Assembly (NCBI GenBank): GCA_030536565.1
Contig: JAUNPT010000008.1
Span: forward strand, 1 to 30,043
From: Eubacteriales bacterium
GTDB taxonomy: Bacteria; Bacillota; Clostridia; Lachnospirales; Lachnospiraceae
Direction of reading: 5' to 3'
DNA length: 30,043 bases
This document shows positions 14,967 through 21,892 of this stretch, piece by piece. A model generated the notes under the pieces. The model searched no databases. It worked only from the letters and a program-made list of their open reading frames with translations, and had not been told where the DNA came from. The position numbers were made by a program, and so were the translations under genes. The stretch's first letter is position 1; each line of letters begins with the position of its first letter.

Positions 14967-17063
14967 TTAATTGAAAATCTTTTCTATGTAGTTCATAATA
15001 TCAATATTATCTTCGGGCATCTGACAGCCTACAATGTATATACCATTATTGTCAGAGCTTCTTATTATGCGGCCTTCCAGCTGGCTAATCTCTGGTATAG
15101 GAAAATCATCAACTGAAACTGAGATTTCAGTTCCTCTGCAGTCTGCAAAAAATTTCCCATCGGAGGCAAAGGCAAAACCATTAGCACTTATATTAACTAA
15201 ATTACCATTAAAGGTCTCCTTAGATTTTTTTACGGTGATTGTACAGCTGTTAGAAATGTCCATTCGTGGATATTTACGTCTGTTAACAATCGTTGGGCGT
15301 GAATTAACATTTATAAAGAATGTATTTTCTGATTTGTTAACTGCTGATGCAATGCGTGCATCAGCCCAGCAGTAAAGTATATTTTTAACTGTAACCTGAA
15401 GTTTGCAGGAAAGCGGCATATCATTAAATGGAACAGGTTTGTCAAATTTAATAACAAGACCTTCGTTTTTCTGGGCTGCCAATACTCCGTGATACTCAGT
15501 CTGTTTGGCAGTGTCACTGTTGAGCGTAATTATTGCTTTCATTCCGGGAAGAATATCTTCAACACCCATAAAGCCGCATATTCCCAGCTCTGTCATAAGC
15601 TTTTCAACAACGATTTCAATATTATCAACATTTACAGCGGTTTCAGCGTATTTGCTACGCATGGCTTTTGTTGTATCACCTGAGTTTTCGATACAGCTTG
15701 TCATTGCTTCAACTATATGAGTAAACTGTTCCATATTATTTACAAGGTGTGAGTTAGAGCTTTCAACCTCCTTCATCGCAGAGTCTATAACCTGGATATG
15801 TTCACCAAGTTCACTGGATTCTTTGGTGATTGCACCTACACTTTCGTTTACCTGTGTAACCTTTTCAATTGTAATCTGTATAAGTTTAAGAGTTTTTCCG
15901 ATAGCGTCGGTCATTTTCTGGGAGGTTTCATCTAGGCGGGTCAGGGCATCACGGATTTGTCCTGAAGAATCCTTGGTTTCAGTGCTGAGTGTACGAATCT
16001 GTTCAGCAACTACAGCGAATCCTTTTCCGGCTTCACCTGCGCGTGCCGCTTCAATAGAGGCATTTAAGGCAAGAAGATTAGTCTGGCTGGAGATGTTATC
16101 AATAGTTCCGGTTTCTTCTTTAACCATGGAAAATTCATTCTGAAATGCATGTAAAACCTGTTCTACTTCGTTGGAAAGCTGTGACATCATGTTGGTAGTT
16201 TCTACAACGCTTTCAAGATCAGAGTAGCTGCTCTTTGCATGTTCTCCAGATTCTTTTGTAAGCACGACCATCTGGGAAATCAGTGATGCAACATTTTCAA
16301 CCTGGGTATTGATATCAGCTGTCATATCCAGAGAAGAAGCCGTACAATCCTGAAGATTTTTGTTGTTTACAGTAAGCTCGTCGTTGCTTGAAACAACCGC
16401 ATTAGCACCATGCTGATTTTCTACAGCAAGCTCGCGTACTACGTTGATGCCATCAACAATAGAGTCGCTTGCAGTTTTTACATGACTGACGGTTTCGACC
16501 ATACGCTTTAGGTCAGCTTTTATACTGTCCATCATAGCACCATCAGACTGATTCAGATGCTTAATTGACATAACGTAGCATACATAACAAAGGATAATAC
16601 ATGATAACTGGAGCTGAAATTCCTTCATATCACCAGCAGAATTAATTCCGCCGGCGTATTTAAGAACCGTATTAAGAATGACAATAAGTGCATTGGCGAT
16701 TCCATAGAATATCATAAATCCCCGGTCTTTATACAAAACGAACAGGCTTGTGACTGGCAGGATATATGTAAATGCAATATTAGAGCTGCTGGTGCATAAT
16801 ACAAATGTGTAAAAGATACCATATCCGATAGCAACTTCATATTTATACAGATCCGTTGCCATGCCTTTGATTTTTAACAAAAGCTGTCCAATAAAAAATG
16901 GTACCCAGCATAGCAGCAGGAATGTAATATAATAATTTACGGAACGAAGTCCTGCTGACACGTCAGAACCGTAGTTGGCTGAGAGAAGAAGCGCAAAGAC
17001 AAGCCAGAGATTTCTGGCTTTTTTGTTGGCTTTTGCCTTGAAGACATTTGCATCATAATTCAT
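14967..17063 (-). CDS. Membrane chemoreceptor with C-terminal PilZ (c-di-GMP-binding) domain
   Basis: This is a 698-residue methyl-accepting chemotaxis protein. The N-terminus has about six hydrophobic segments (residues 20-175) rather than the usual two flanking a periplasmic sensor, and I see no HAMP domain. A long coiled-coil signalling domain follows, with the kinase-contacting hairpin tip NLLALNASIEAARAGEAGKG near residues 328-348. After about residue 495 comes a YcgR-N-like beta domain. A PilZ domain begins near residue 593 with the RxxxR motif RKYPR, followed by NISANG (the D/NxSxxG motif) near 624-629. Both c-di-GMP contacts are therefore present. AAGGATG precedes the ATG. The protein would join chemotaxis to second-messenger control. 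Confidence 0.88.
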   Translation of the reverse strand: MNYDANVFKAKANKKARNLWLVFALLLSANYGSDVSAGLRSVNYYITFLLLCWVPFFIGQLLLKIKGMATDLYKYEVAIGYGIFYTFVLCTSSSNIAFTYILPVTSLFVLYKDRGFMIFYGIANALIVILNTVLKYAGGINSAGDMKEFQLQLSCIILCYVCYVMSIKHLNQSDGAMMDSIKADLKRMVETVSHVKTASDSIVDGINVVRELAVENQHGANAVVSSNDELTVNNKNLQDCTASSLDMTADINTQVENVASLISQMVVLTKESGEHAKSSYSDLESVVETTNMMSQLSNEVEQVLHAFQNEFSMVKEETGTIDNISSQTNLLALNASIEAARAGEAGKGFAVVAEQIRTLSTETKDSSGQIRDALTRLDETSQKMTDAIGKTLKLIQITIEKVTQVNESVGAITKESSELGEHIQVIDSAMKEVESSNSHLVNNMEQFTHIVEAMTSCIENSGDTTKAMRSKYAETAVNVDNIEIVVEKLMTELGICGFMGVEDILPGMKAIITLNSDTAKQTEYHGVLAAQKNEGLVIKFDKPVPFNDMPLSCKLQVTVKNILYCWADARIASAVNKSENTFFINVNSRPTIVNRRKYPRMDISNSCTITVKKSKETFNGNLVNISANGFAFASDGKFFADCRGTEISVSVDDFPIPEISQLEGRIIRSSDNNGIYIVGCQMPEDNIDIMNYIEKIFN

Positions 17064-17091
17064 AAAGTTTCATCCTTGTATAATATCTTTT

Positions 17092-17107
17092 GTATAAAGA
17101 TTTATAC
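17092..17107. repeat. Short perfect inverted repeat upstream of the chemoreceptor gene
   Basis: GTATAAA-GA-TTTATAC lies 29-44 bases before the chemoreceptor start codon, in an AT-rich 132-bp gap. I could not find a convincing sigma-28-type motif or a well-spaced -35/-10 pair there. Confidence 0.35.
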
Positions 17108-17195
17108 TTTTTCCTTTCATAAATTTTTATATAAATATGTATGTTTTTATTTTATTTTTCAATTGAAATTATATAGCTGGCTTTATTAATACATT

Positions 17196-18086
17196 TTAAA
17201 ACTGGTTGAGAAAATCAAGCATTATATTTATTTCATTAATGCTTAACTGCCAGAACGGTTCAAAAACACTGAATGCGTGGGTCAGCTTTTTGTTTGATGG
17301 ATAGTTAGTAAGTATGTGCCTGATATTGTGCCTTGTCAGGGCTTTTTCAAAATCTAATGTATATTGCTTAAGCATATCATTATGGCTGGTGACAAGATAG
17401 CATGGTGGCAGTGCTTTCACGATTTCTGGATTCTCCGGGTTGGTGTATGGTGCAAAAGCACTTTTTTTGTAGCCTTTTCCGTATAGGAAATCCGGGAGGA
17501 AAAGACCAATTTTATCGAAGCGTGTAGTATAAAACATGCCGCTTATTAACCCAAGTGCATTTAATTTTAAGCCGGAAGGCGTTACATGTGCCGCTTTTGC
17601 AATTGAGGGAGCTTTTTGCATGGCGGCTGTATAAACAGCCAGATATGCACCGCCGCTGTCAGCAACCATATACACGTGTCCAGAATCTCCATTATACTGC
17701 ACAAGCAGCTGTTCTATGGTGTTCATGGCATTTGAAATATCGCAAAACTGGTCATAAACATTCACATCAGGAACCAAACCATATTCTACGGAAAATACCA
17801 GAAATCCGGCTTTACTAAGCTGTGCACAATAAAAACGGTTAAACTCCTTACTGCCAAGAATCAGGCCTCCGCCATGTATGTTGATAATCACAGGTAAACT
17901 CCGTTCATGCATATTTTTGGGACGAAACAAATCCATTCGGTTTGCATAAGGACTGTGTTCAGTATATGAAATGTCTTTAATCTCCTGGATTTCGTCAGGA
18001 AAAATGAGTGCTTTATCGCGTGCCGAGCAGGATTTTGTAAAAGCTGCCCGCTGAGATAAAAAGACATTTGTCATAAAATTATTCAT
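17196..18086 (-). CDS. Alpha/beta-hydrolase, hormone-sensitive-lipase-type esterase
   Basis: This 296-residue cytoplasmic esterase has no signal peptide. The oxyanion-hole motif HGGG lies at residues 71-74. The nucleophile is Ser144 in ADSGGAY, a variant of the usual GDSAGG elbow. Asp237 in SHNDML and His270 in THAFSVF complete the catalytic triad at the expected spacing. Members of this family hydrolyse short-chain acyl esters, including acetyl groups removed from plant polysaccharides, but the substrate cannot be told here. It is divergent from spoVT across a 158-bp gap and stands upstream of the chemoreceptor gene on the same strand, 132 bases apart. Confidence 0.88.
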   Translation of the reverse strand: MNNFMTNVFLSQRAAFTKSCSARDKALIFPDEIQEIKDISYTEHSPYANRMDLFRPKNMHERSLPVIINIHGGGLILGSKEFNRFYCAQLSKAGFLVFSVEYGLVPDVNVYDQFCDISNAMNTIEQLLVQYNGDSGHVYMVADSGGAYLAVYTAAMQKAPSIAKAAHVTPSGLKLNALGLISGMFYTTRFDKIGLFLPDFLYGKGYKKSAFAPYTNPENPEIVKALPPCYLVTSHNDMLKQYTLDFEKALTRHNIRHILTNYPSNKKLTHAFSVFEPFWQLSINEINIMLDFLNQF

Positions 18087-18156
18087 ATGTGCCTCCGAAA
18101 ACTAAACTACTATTATTTTAACGGTATTTACAAAAAAATACAATAATGAAAATGAG

Positions 18157-18186
18157 TTATTGATTTTTATTTTCGCTTGGTATAAT
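18157..18186 (+). promoter_or_regulatory. Extended -10 promoter for spoVT
   Basis: TATAAT at 18181-18186 is preceded by TGG (extended -10, TGN). TTATTG at 18157-18162 is a weak -35 with 18-bp spacing. A typical sigma-G promoter, as used for spoVT in Bacillus, is not evident. Confidence 0.55.
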
Positions 18187-18244
18187 CTCTCACATTTTAC
18201 AAATACTACAGGTACAGCAAAATTTGTAAAAGGAGAAATTATAT

Positions 18245-18787
18245 ATGAAGGCTACAGGAATAGTGCGAAGAATAGACGACTTAGGCAGAATTGTAATTCC
18301 AAAGGAAATAAGACGGACTTTAAGGATTCGGGAGACCGACCCCATGGAGATTTTCACAGACAGGGAAGGTCAGATTATATTAAAAAAGTATTCACCGATT
18401 GGAGAACTGGCAGCATCTGCAGGCGAGTATGCGGATACGCTTGCCATGGTTTCAAAAAAAACAGTGTGCATTACAGACAGGGACCAGGTTGTGGCCGCTG
18501 CAGGCAGTGGCAGGAAGGAGCTTTCAGGAAAGCCTTTGACTAAGGAGCTGGATTCCTGCATAGCTAACAGGGAGTCAGTGACTTCTAAAAAGGGTGATGC
18601 AGATTTTGTTCAGGCGGTTACAGATATGGATTTTGAAAATGAGGTTATTTGTCCGGTAATCTGTTCAGGTGATGTGCTTGGAAGTGTAATAATATTAGAT
18701 AAAGAAGCAAAAAGTACGTTTACTGATGTCGAGTTAAAGCTGGGGCATGCTTTTGCTGAAATTATAGGGAAACAGATGGAAGGATAA
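18245..18787 (+). CDS. spoVT: SpoVT-like AbrB-family transcriptional regulator
   Basis: This DNA-binding regulator of 180 residues matches the 178 of Bacillus SpoVT. Residues of about 5-50 form the swapped-hairpin AbrB domain (GIVRRIDDLGRIVIPKEIRR), and residues of about 55-178 a GAF domain. In Bacillus, SpoVT tunes forespore gene expression late in sporulation. In clostridia it can act more broadly. The gene opens a region syntenic with Bacillus spoVT-yabMNOPQ-divIC-spoIIE-tilS-hpt-ftsH, supporting orthology. AAAGGAGAAA precedes the ATG. Its promoter looks vegetative (extended -10) rather than sigma-G type, which would suggest a wider role or loss of strict sporulation control. Confidence 0.92.
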   Translation: MKATGIVRRIDDLGRIVIPKEIRRTLRIRETDPMEIFTDREGQIILKKYSPIGELAASAGEYADTLAMVSKKTVCITDRDQVVAAAGSGRKELSGKPLTKELDSCIANRESVTSKKGDADFVQAVTDMDFENEVICPVICSGDVLGSVIILDKEAKSTFTDVELKLGHAFAEIIGKQMEG

Positions 18788-18849
18788 TAATCGTCACAAT
18801 TCACAAAATTTTAGGCTCTTTTTAATTAAAAACCCTGCGTAAACTCGTG

Positions 18850-18872
18850 AAAGTGCCTAAAAATGGCACTTT
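18850..18872 (+). terminator. Perfect hairpin between spoVT and hup, possible terminator
   Basis: AAAGTGCC (18850-18857) pairs with GGCACTTT (18865-18872) around a 7-base A/T loop. The following TTTGTATTG is only modestly T-rich. It ends 3 bases before the hup -35 element, so it could also be a protein-binding site. Confidence 0.5.
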
Positions 18873-18875
18873 GTA

Positions 18876-18904
18876 TTGACAAATGCACAAAAAGAGTTTA
18901 TAAA
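18876..18904 (+). promoter_or_regulatory. Strong vegetative promoter for hup
   Basis: Consensus TTGACA (18876-18881) and TATAAA (18899-18904) are 17 bp apart, fitting a highly expressed nucleoid protein. Just downstream, GATTTATT (18907-18914) and AATAAATC (18929-18936) form an inverted repeat around the likely transcription start. Confidence 0.8.
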
Positions 18905-18958
18905 TGGATTTATTGAGGGGAAAACCCGAATAAATCATACTTTTGAGGAGAGAATGAC

Positions 18959-19234
18959 ATGAATAAGACAGAGTTAGTTGCAGCAATGGCTGACAAGGCA
19001 GAATTATCAAAGAAGGATAGCGAGAAGGCTTTAAAGGCATTTATCGACGTTGTAACAGAAGAATTAAAGAAGGGTGAAAAGATTCAGTTAGTAGGTTTCG
19101 GTACATTTGAAACAGCTAAGAGAGCTGCAAGAACAGGTAAGAATCCACAGACAGGTAAGGAAATCAGCATTCCTGCTTCAATCGCTCCTAAGTTCAAGGC
19201 TGGTAAGGCTTTAAAGGAAGTTGTTAACAAGTAA
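18959..19234 (+). CDS. hup: DNA-binding protein HU
   Basis: This nucleoid-associated protein has 91 residues, the typical HU length. It has the dimerising helices (MNKTELVAAMADKAELSKKDSEKAL region), the GFGTFE turn near residues 46-51, and the DNA-contacting arm RTGKNPQTGKEISIPAS, in which the proline at the arm tip (KNPQTGK) kinks DNA. It has its own consensus promoter and terminator, and uses frequent, simple codons as expected for an abundant protein. HU next to the RqcP gene is a common arrangement in clostridia, whereas Bacillus keeps hbs elsewhere. Confidence 0.96.
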   Translation: MNKTELVAAMADKAELSKKDSEKALKAFIDVVTEELKKGEKIQLVGFGTFETAKRAARTGKNPQTGKEISIPASIAPKFKAGKALKEVVNK

Positions 19235-19257
19235 TCAGAGCAATATCAAGTATGCGT

Positions 19258-19289
19258 GACCCAATGTTTTAAGACATTGGGTCTTTTTT
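19258..19289 (+). terminator. Factor-independent terminator after hup
   Basis: GACCCAATGT (19258-19267) pairs perfectly with ACATTGGGTC (19274-19283) and is followed by six Ts. Confidence 0.92.
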
Positions 19290-19332
19290 AAAATGTGCCT
19301 AAGGGTACAAGGATTTAGAAGGAGTATTATAT

Positions 19333-19572
19333 ATGCGTTTGGACAAATATTTGAAGGTTTCAAGACTTATAAAGAGAAGAACAGTTGCCAATGATGCCTG
19401 TGATGCGGGAAGGGTCATGATTAACGGAAAGGTGGCAAAGGCATCTGTGGACGTTAAGGCTGGAGATGAAATAGAAATTCAGTTTGGAAACAAGAATGTA
19501 AAGGTCAGAGTAACAGATGTGAAGGATACGGTAAAAAAAGAAGAAGCTGCAGATATGTTTGAATATATTTAA
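19333..19572 (+). CDS. rqcP: RqcP (YabO), S4-domain ribosome-quality-control factor
   Basis: This 79-residue protein is almost entirely an S4 RNA-binding domain (RLDKYLKVSRLIKRRTVAND and GRVMINGKVAKASVDVKAGDEI). In Bacillus subtilis, YabO/RqcP works with RqcH on stalled 50S subunits to add C-terminal alanine tails to trapped nascent chains. It is homologous to E. coli Hsp15. AAGGAG precedes the ATG. It begins the cluster rqcP-yabP-yabQ-divIC, in the same order as in Bacillus, although no promoter is clear between the hup terminator and this gene; read-through from hup is possible. Confidence 0.92.
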   Translation: MRLDKYLKVSRLIKRRTVANDACDAGRVMINGKVAKASVDVKAGDEIEIQFGNKNVKVRVTDVKDTVKKEEAADMFEYI

Positions 19573-19634
19573 AGCATAATAAAAGACAATCCATAATATA
19601 AATTAAATAAAGAGCCTGAAAACAGAGGTGTATT

Positions 19635-19922
19635 ATGGAAGATAAAGCACGTGTGCAGCATAGCCACAGATTTTGTATGGAGGATAGAAAGCAGGCACAG
19701 TTAACAGGAATCAATGATGTGATATCATTTGATATGGAAAAGATAATTTTAGAGTCTGAGTGTGGACATATTACTATAAAAGGAACCCAGCTTAAGGTAA
19801 AGCGTCTTTCCGTAGAAAAGCATGAAGTTGATGTATGTGGACATATAGATTCAATAGTATATACTGATTCAAACAGTCTTGGCAAAAAGGGAGAGTCTGT
19901 AATAGGCAGATTATTCCGATGA
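19635..19922 (+). CDS. yabP: YabP-family sporulation protein
   Basis: The product is a 95-residue YabP-family protein. Recognisable stretches are RKQAQLTGINDVISFDMEKI and GHITIKGTQLKVKRLSVEKHEVDV, a small beta-rich domain found in spore-formers. In Bacillus, yabP is expressed in the mother cell and is needed for normal spore cortex assembly together with yabQ. The stop overlaps the start of yabQ by 4 bases (ATGA at 19919-19922), so the two are translationally coupled. The pair's presence means the organism either sporulates or descends recently from spore-formers. Confidence 0.9.
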   Translation: MEDKARVQHSHRFCMEDRKQAQLTGINDVISFDMEKIILESECGHITIKGTQLKVKRLSVEKHEVDVCGHIDSIVYTDSNSLGKKGESVIGRLFR

Positions 19923-20308
19923 TTACAGGGGAAATTGACACATTAATAAGAGCAATGCTATGGGGAATGATACTTGCGCTTGAATATGACTGTATAAGGA
20001 TTTTTCGTCGTGTTATAAAGCATTATCACGTGTGGTCTATGTCGGTTGAGGATATTATATTCTGGATAAATGTTGGATTTACGGTGTTTGCGGTTACATA
20101 TGATGCCAATGATGGTATTGTGAGAGGCTTTTTAATAGGTGGTTTTATTGCAGGTGCACTTGTATTCCGCGGTTCCTTCAGCAGCGTTTACGTAAGATAT
20201 ATTTCCAGATTGGTTATTTTTATTTTAAAAATGTTGAAAAAAATATTTTATATGATTAAAATGTTTATAAAGAAACATTTTTACAAAAAGAACGAGGAGA
20301 ACCTATGA
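19919..20308 (+). CDS. yabQ: YabQ-family sporulation membrane protein
   Basis: This is a membrane protein of 129 residues. Hydrophobic segments lie at about 8-24, 47-60, 68-85 and 94-112, and the C-terminus is a short basic tail (KKHFYKKNEENL). The first part, ALEYDCIRIFRRV, is the YabQ family hallmark. In Bacillus, YabQ sits around the forespore and is required for cortex formation. It overlaps both neighbours by 4 bases (ATGA), so yabP, yabQ and divIC form a tightly coupled unit. Confidence 0.9.
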   Translation: MITGEIDTLIRAMLWGMILALEYDCIRIFRRVIKHYHVWSMSVEDIIFWINVGFTVFAVTYDANDGIVRGFLIGGFIAGALVFRGSFSSVYVRYISRLVIFILKMLKKIFYMIKMFIKKHFYKKNEENL

Positions 20309-20634
20309 GATTTGAAACCAGAAGAGAAAGAGAACAAAGATTAAAACGTCAAAAACGCTCAAGCATATTCGGTATGGTTTCAGCATTTGGTGTTGTTCTG
20401 ATACTGGGCCTGGTGTTGTTAAATGGCAAGCGGACTCTTGCTGTAAAGAATGCACAATATGAAGAAAAAAAGGCTTTGCTTACACAGCAGATATCAGAAG
20501 AAGAATCAAGAACAGGTGAGCTTGAGGAATATAGGAAGTATATCCAGACTAAGAAATTTGTGGAAGAAATGGCAAAGAACAAGTTTGGATTGATTTATCC
20601 AGATGAGATGATATTTAAGCCATCAGACAAATAA
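20305..20634 (+). CDS. divIC: Septum formation initiator DivIC/FtsB-like protein
   Basis: This is a bitopic cell-division protein of 109 residues. A basic cytoplasmic N-terminus (about residues 1-23) is followed by one membrane helix (about 24-41), an external coiled coil (about 48-72, rich in Lys/Glu heptads) and a short C-terminal domain ending KNKFGLIYPDEMIFKP. DivIC pairs with FtsL to activate septal peptidoglycan synthesis. It overlaps yabQ by 4 bases. A T-rich stretch follows the stop, but only a very weak stem precedes it. Confidence 0.9.
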   Translation: MRFETRREREQRLKRQKRSSIFGMVSAFGVVLILGLVLLNGKRTLAVKNAQYEEKKALLTQQISEEESRTGELEEYRKYIQTKKFVEEMAKNKFGLIYPDEMIFKPSDK

Positions 20635-20653
20635 TTTTTTTGCATGGGCACAG

Positions 20654-20687
20654 TTTGACAAATTTTTACCTGTCAATACTCTATAAT
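20654..20687 (+). promoter_or_regulatory. Spo0A-type promoter of the spoIIE-like gene, 21-bp spacing with 0A boxes
   Basis: TTGACA (20655-20660) and TATAAT (20682-20687) are both perfect but 21 bp apart. TTTGACAAA (20654-20662) is, on the minus strand, TTTGTCAAA, a 9/9 match to the Spo0A box TTTGTCRAA. A second TGTCAA lies at 20671-20676, giving the inverted repeat TTGACA-N10-TGTCAA. An over-long spacer with a 0A box over the -35 is the arrangement known from Bacillus spoIIE and spoIIG. Confidence 0.7.
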
Positions 20688-20752
20688 TAGAAACCACTCC
20701 AGGATTCTTTGCGGGGGAAAGAAGTGTGGATTAGAGTGAAATGGGGGATTAT

Positions 20753-21877
20753 ATGAGTGAAAACATGCAGGATTACAGAGTGACGTATTCGATAAATAAA
20801 CTGTCGGAAACAGCCAGAATATTCAGACGATTAGGAGAAGCTTACGAGAGTACAGCAGATGCTTGCGATGAAAGAAATGGCTTTTCCAGACAGCTTTTTT
20901 TAGTTGCAGACGTGCTGGAAGAATGTATGACTATGCAGGTTCGTACGAAAAAGTTAAACAGGGAGGACGAACGTAATCTGGTTGTGCGTTGCATGCATCA
21001 GGGAATCAGAATACGCGATGCGAGACTTGCCCAAAATGGCAGAGGAAAGTATGAGCTGATTTTACAGGCAAGAACTGTAGGACGAAGCTGTGTTTCAGTA
21101 AAGAAGCTGGAGGCAGCGATATCCCAGACAGCACAGTGTGGTTATATGTCAGATGATTATAATCATATGGTTGTAAATCACAAATATCAGGAATTTGTAT
21201 TTATTCAAAATGACCGCTTTAGGATTCTTACAGGCGTTGCAAGAAAAAATAAGATGAATGAGAAGGTTTGCGGGGATAACTTTATGATTAAAAAGTTCCC
21301 TTGTGGAAAAATGTCTGCAGCAATAGCAGATGGATGTGGAAGCGGGGAAAATGCATTTTTGGAAAGCAGGCATGTCATTGAGCTTATGGAAAACTGTATT
21401 GAGGCAAGCTTTAATGAAAAGACCGCAATTGATTTAATTAATGCCGCATATATGTCCGGAGGAGGCACAAAAAACCCTGTAACCATGGATATGAGTGTGA
21501 TTAATTGTCAGACAGGCATGCTGGACTGTATTAAGCTTGGGGCAGCGGCAACATTTATAAAAAGAGATGGCTGGGTGGAAATCATTAAATCGACAACACT
21601 TCCTATAGGCGTTTTAGAAAATGTGGATTATGACTGCACAACGAAAAAATTATATCATTCGGATTATGTGGTTATGGTGAGTGATGGCGTATTGGACAAC
21701 CTTTCAGGTATTAACAAAGAGGAGGAGCTGGCACAAATAATTAATAACGTAAATGTGAGAAAGCCCAAGGCAATGGCACAGGAGATTTTGGAAATGTCTC
21801 TTAAGATGAATTGCATGAAGGCGCTAGATGACTGTACCGTATTAGTTTTAGGAGTGTTTGACACCTATGATAAATGA
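20753..21877 (+). CDS. spoIIE: Soluble SpoIIE-like PP2C-type serine phosphatase
   Basis: The product matches the C-terminal part of Bacillus SpoIIE, which dephosphorylates SpoIIAA and so frees sigma-F in the forespore. I use ATG 20753 (GGGGG at 20743-20747 is well placed); ATG 20741 is an alternative. All metal-binding PP2C motifs are present: CGDNF with Asp175, ADGCGSG with Asp193, VSDGVLD with Asp311 and DDCTV at 359-363. Residues 1-165 resemble the end of the central SpoIIE domain. The protein is 374 residues instead of about 827 and lacks all ten membrane segments and the FtsZ-binding part. The gene sits in the normal spoIIE position before tilS, so this is a shortened orthologue rather than an unrelated phosphatase. 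Confidence 0.85.
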   Translation: MSENMQDYRVTYSINKLSETARIFRRLGEAYESTADACDERNGFSRQLFLVADVLEECMTMQVRTKKLNREDERNLVVRCMHQGIRIRDARLAQNGRGKYELILQARTVGRSCVSVKKLEAAISQTAQCGYMSDDYNHMVVNHKYQEFVFIQNDRFRILTGVARKNKMNEKVCGDNFMIKKFPCGKMSAAIADGCGSGENAFLESRHVIELMENCIEASFNEKTAIDLINAAYMSGGGTKNPVTMDMSVINCQTGMLDCIKLGAAATFIKRDGWVEIIKSTTLPIGVLENVDYDCTTKKLYHSDYVVMVSDGVLDNLSGINKEEELAQIINNVNVRKPKAMAQEILEMSLKMNCMKALDDCTVLVLGVFDTYDK

Positions 21878-21892
21878 TAATATAATCCTTTT

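Noticed and set aside
17064..17195. Possible sigma-28 (flagellar) promoter for the chemoreceptor gene
   Set aside because: TAAA and GATAT strings occur, but the spacing and the missing GCC do not fit the motif.
19561..19634. Possible sigma-E promoter before yabP (CATAATAT at 19592 with GCATAAT upstream)
   Set aside because: Spacing between the two elements is about 11 bp, too short for sigma-E, and the -10 has two mismatches.
20635..20650. Terminator after divIC (T-run at 20635-20641)
   Set aside because: The only upstream stem is GATG/CATC, four pairs, too weak to support.
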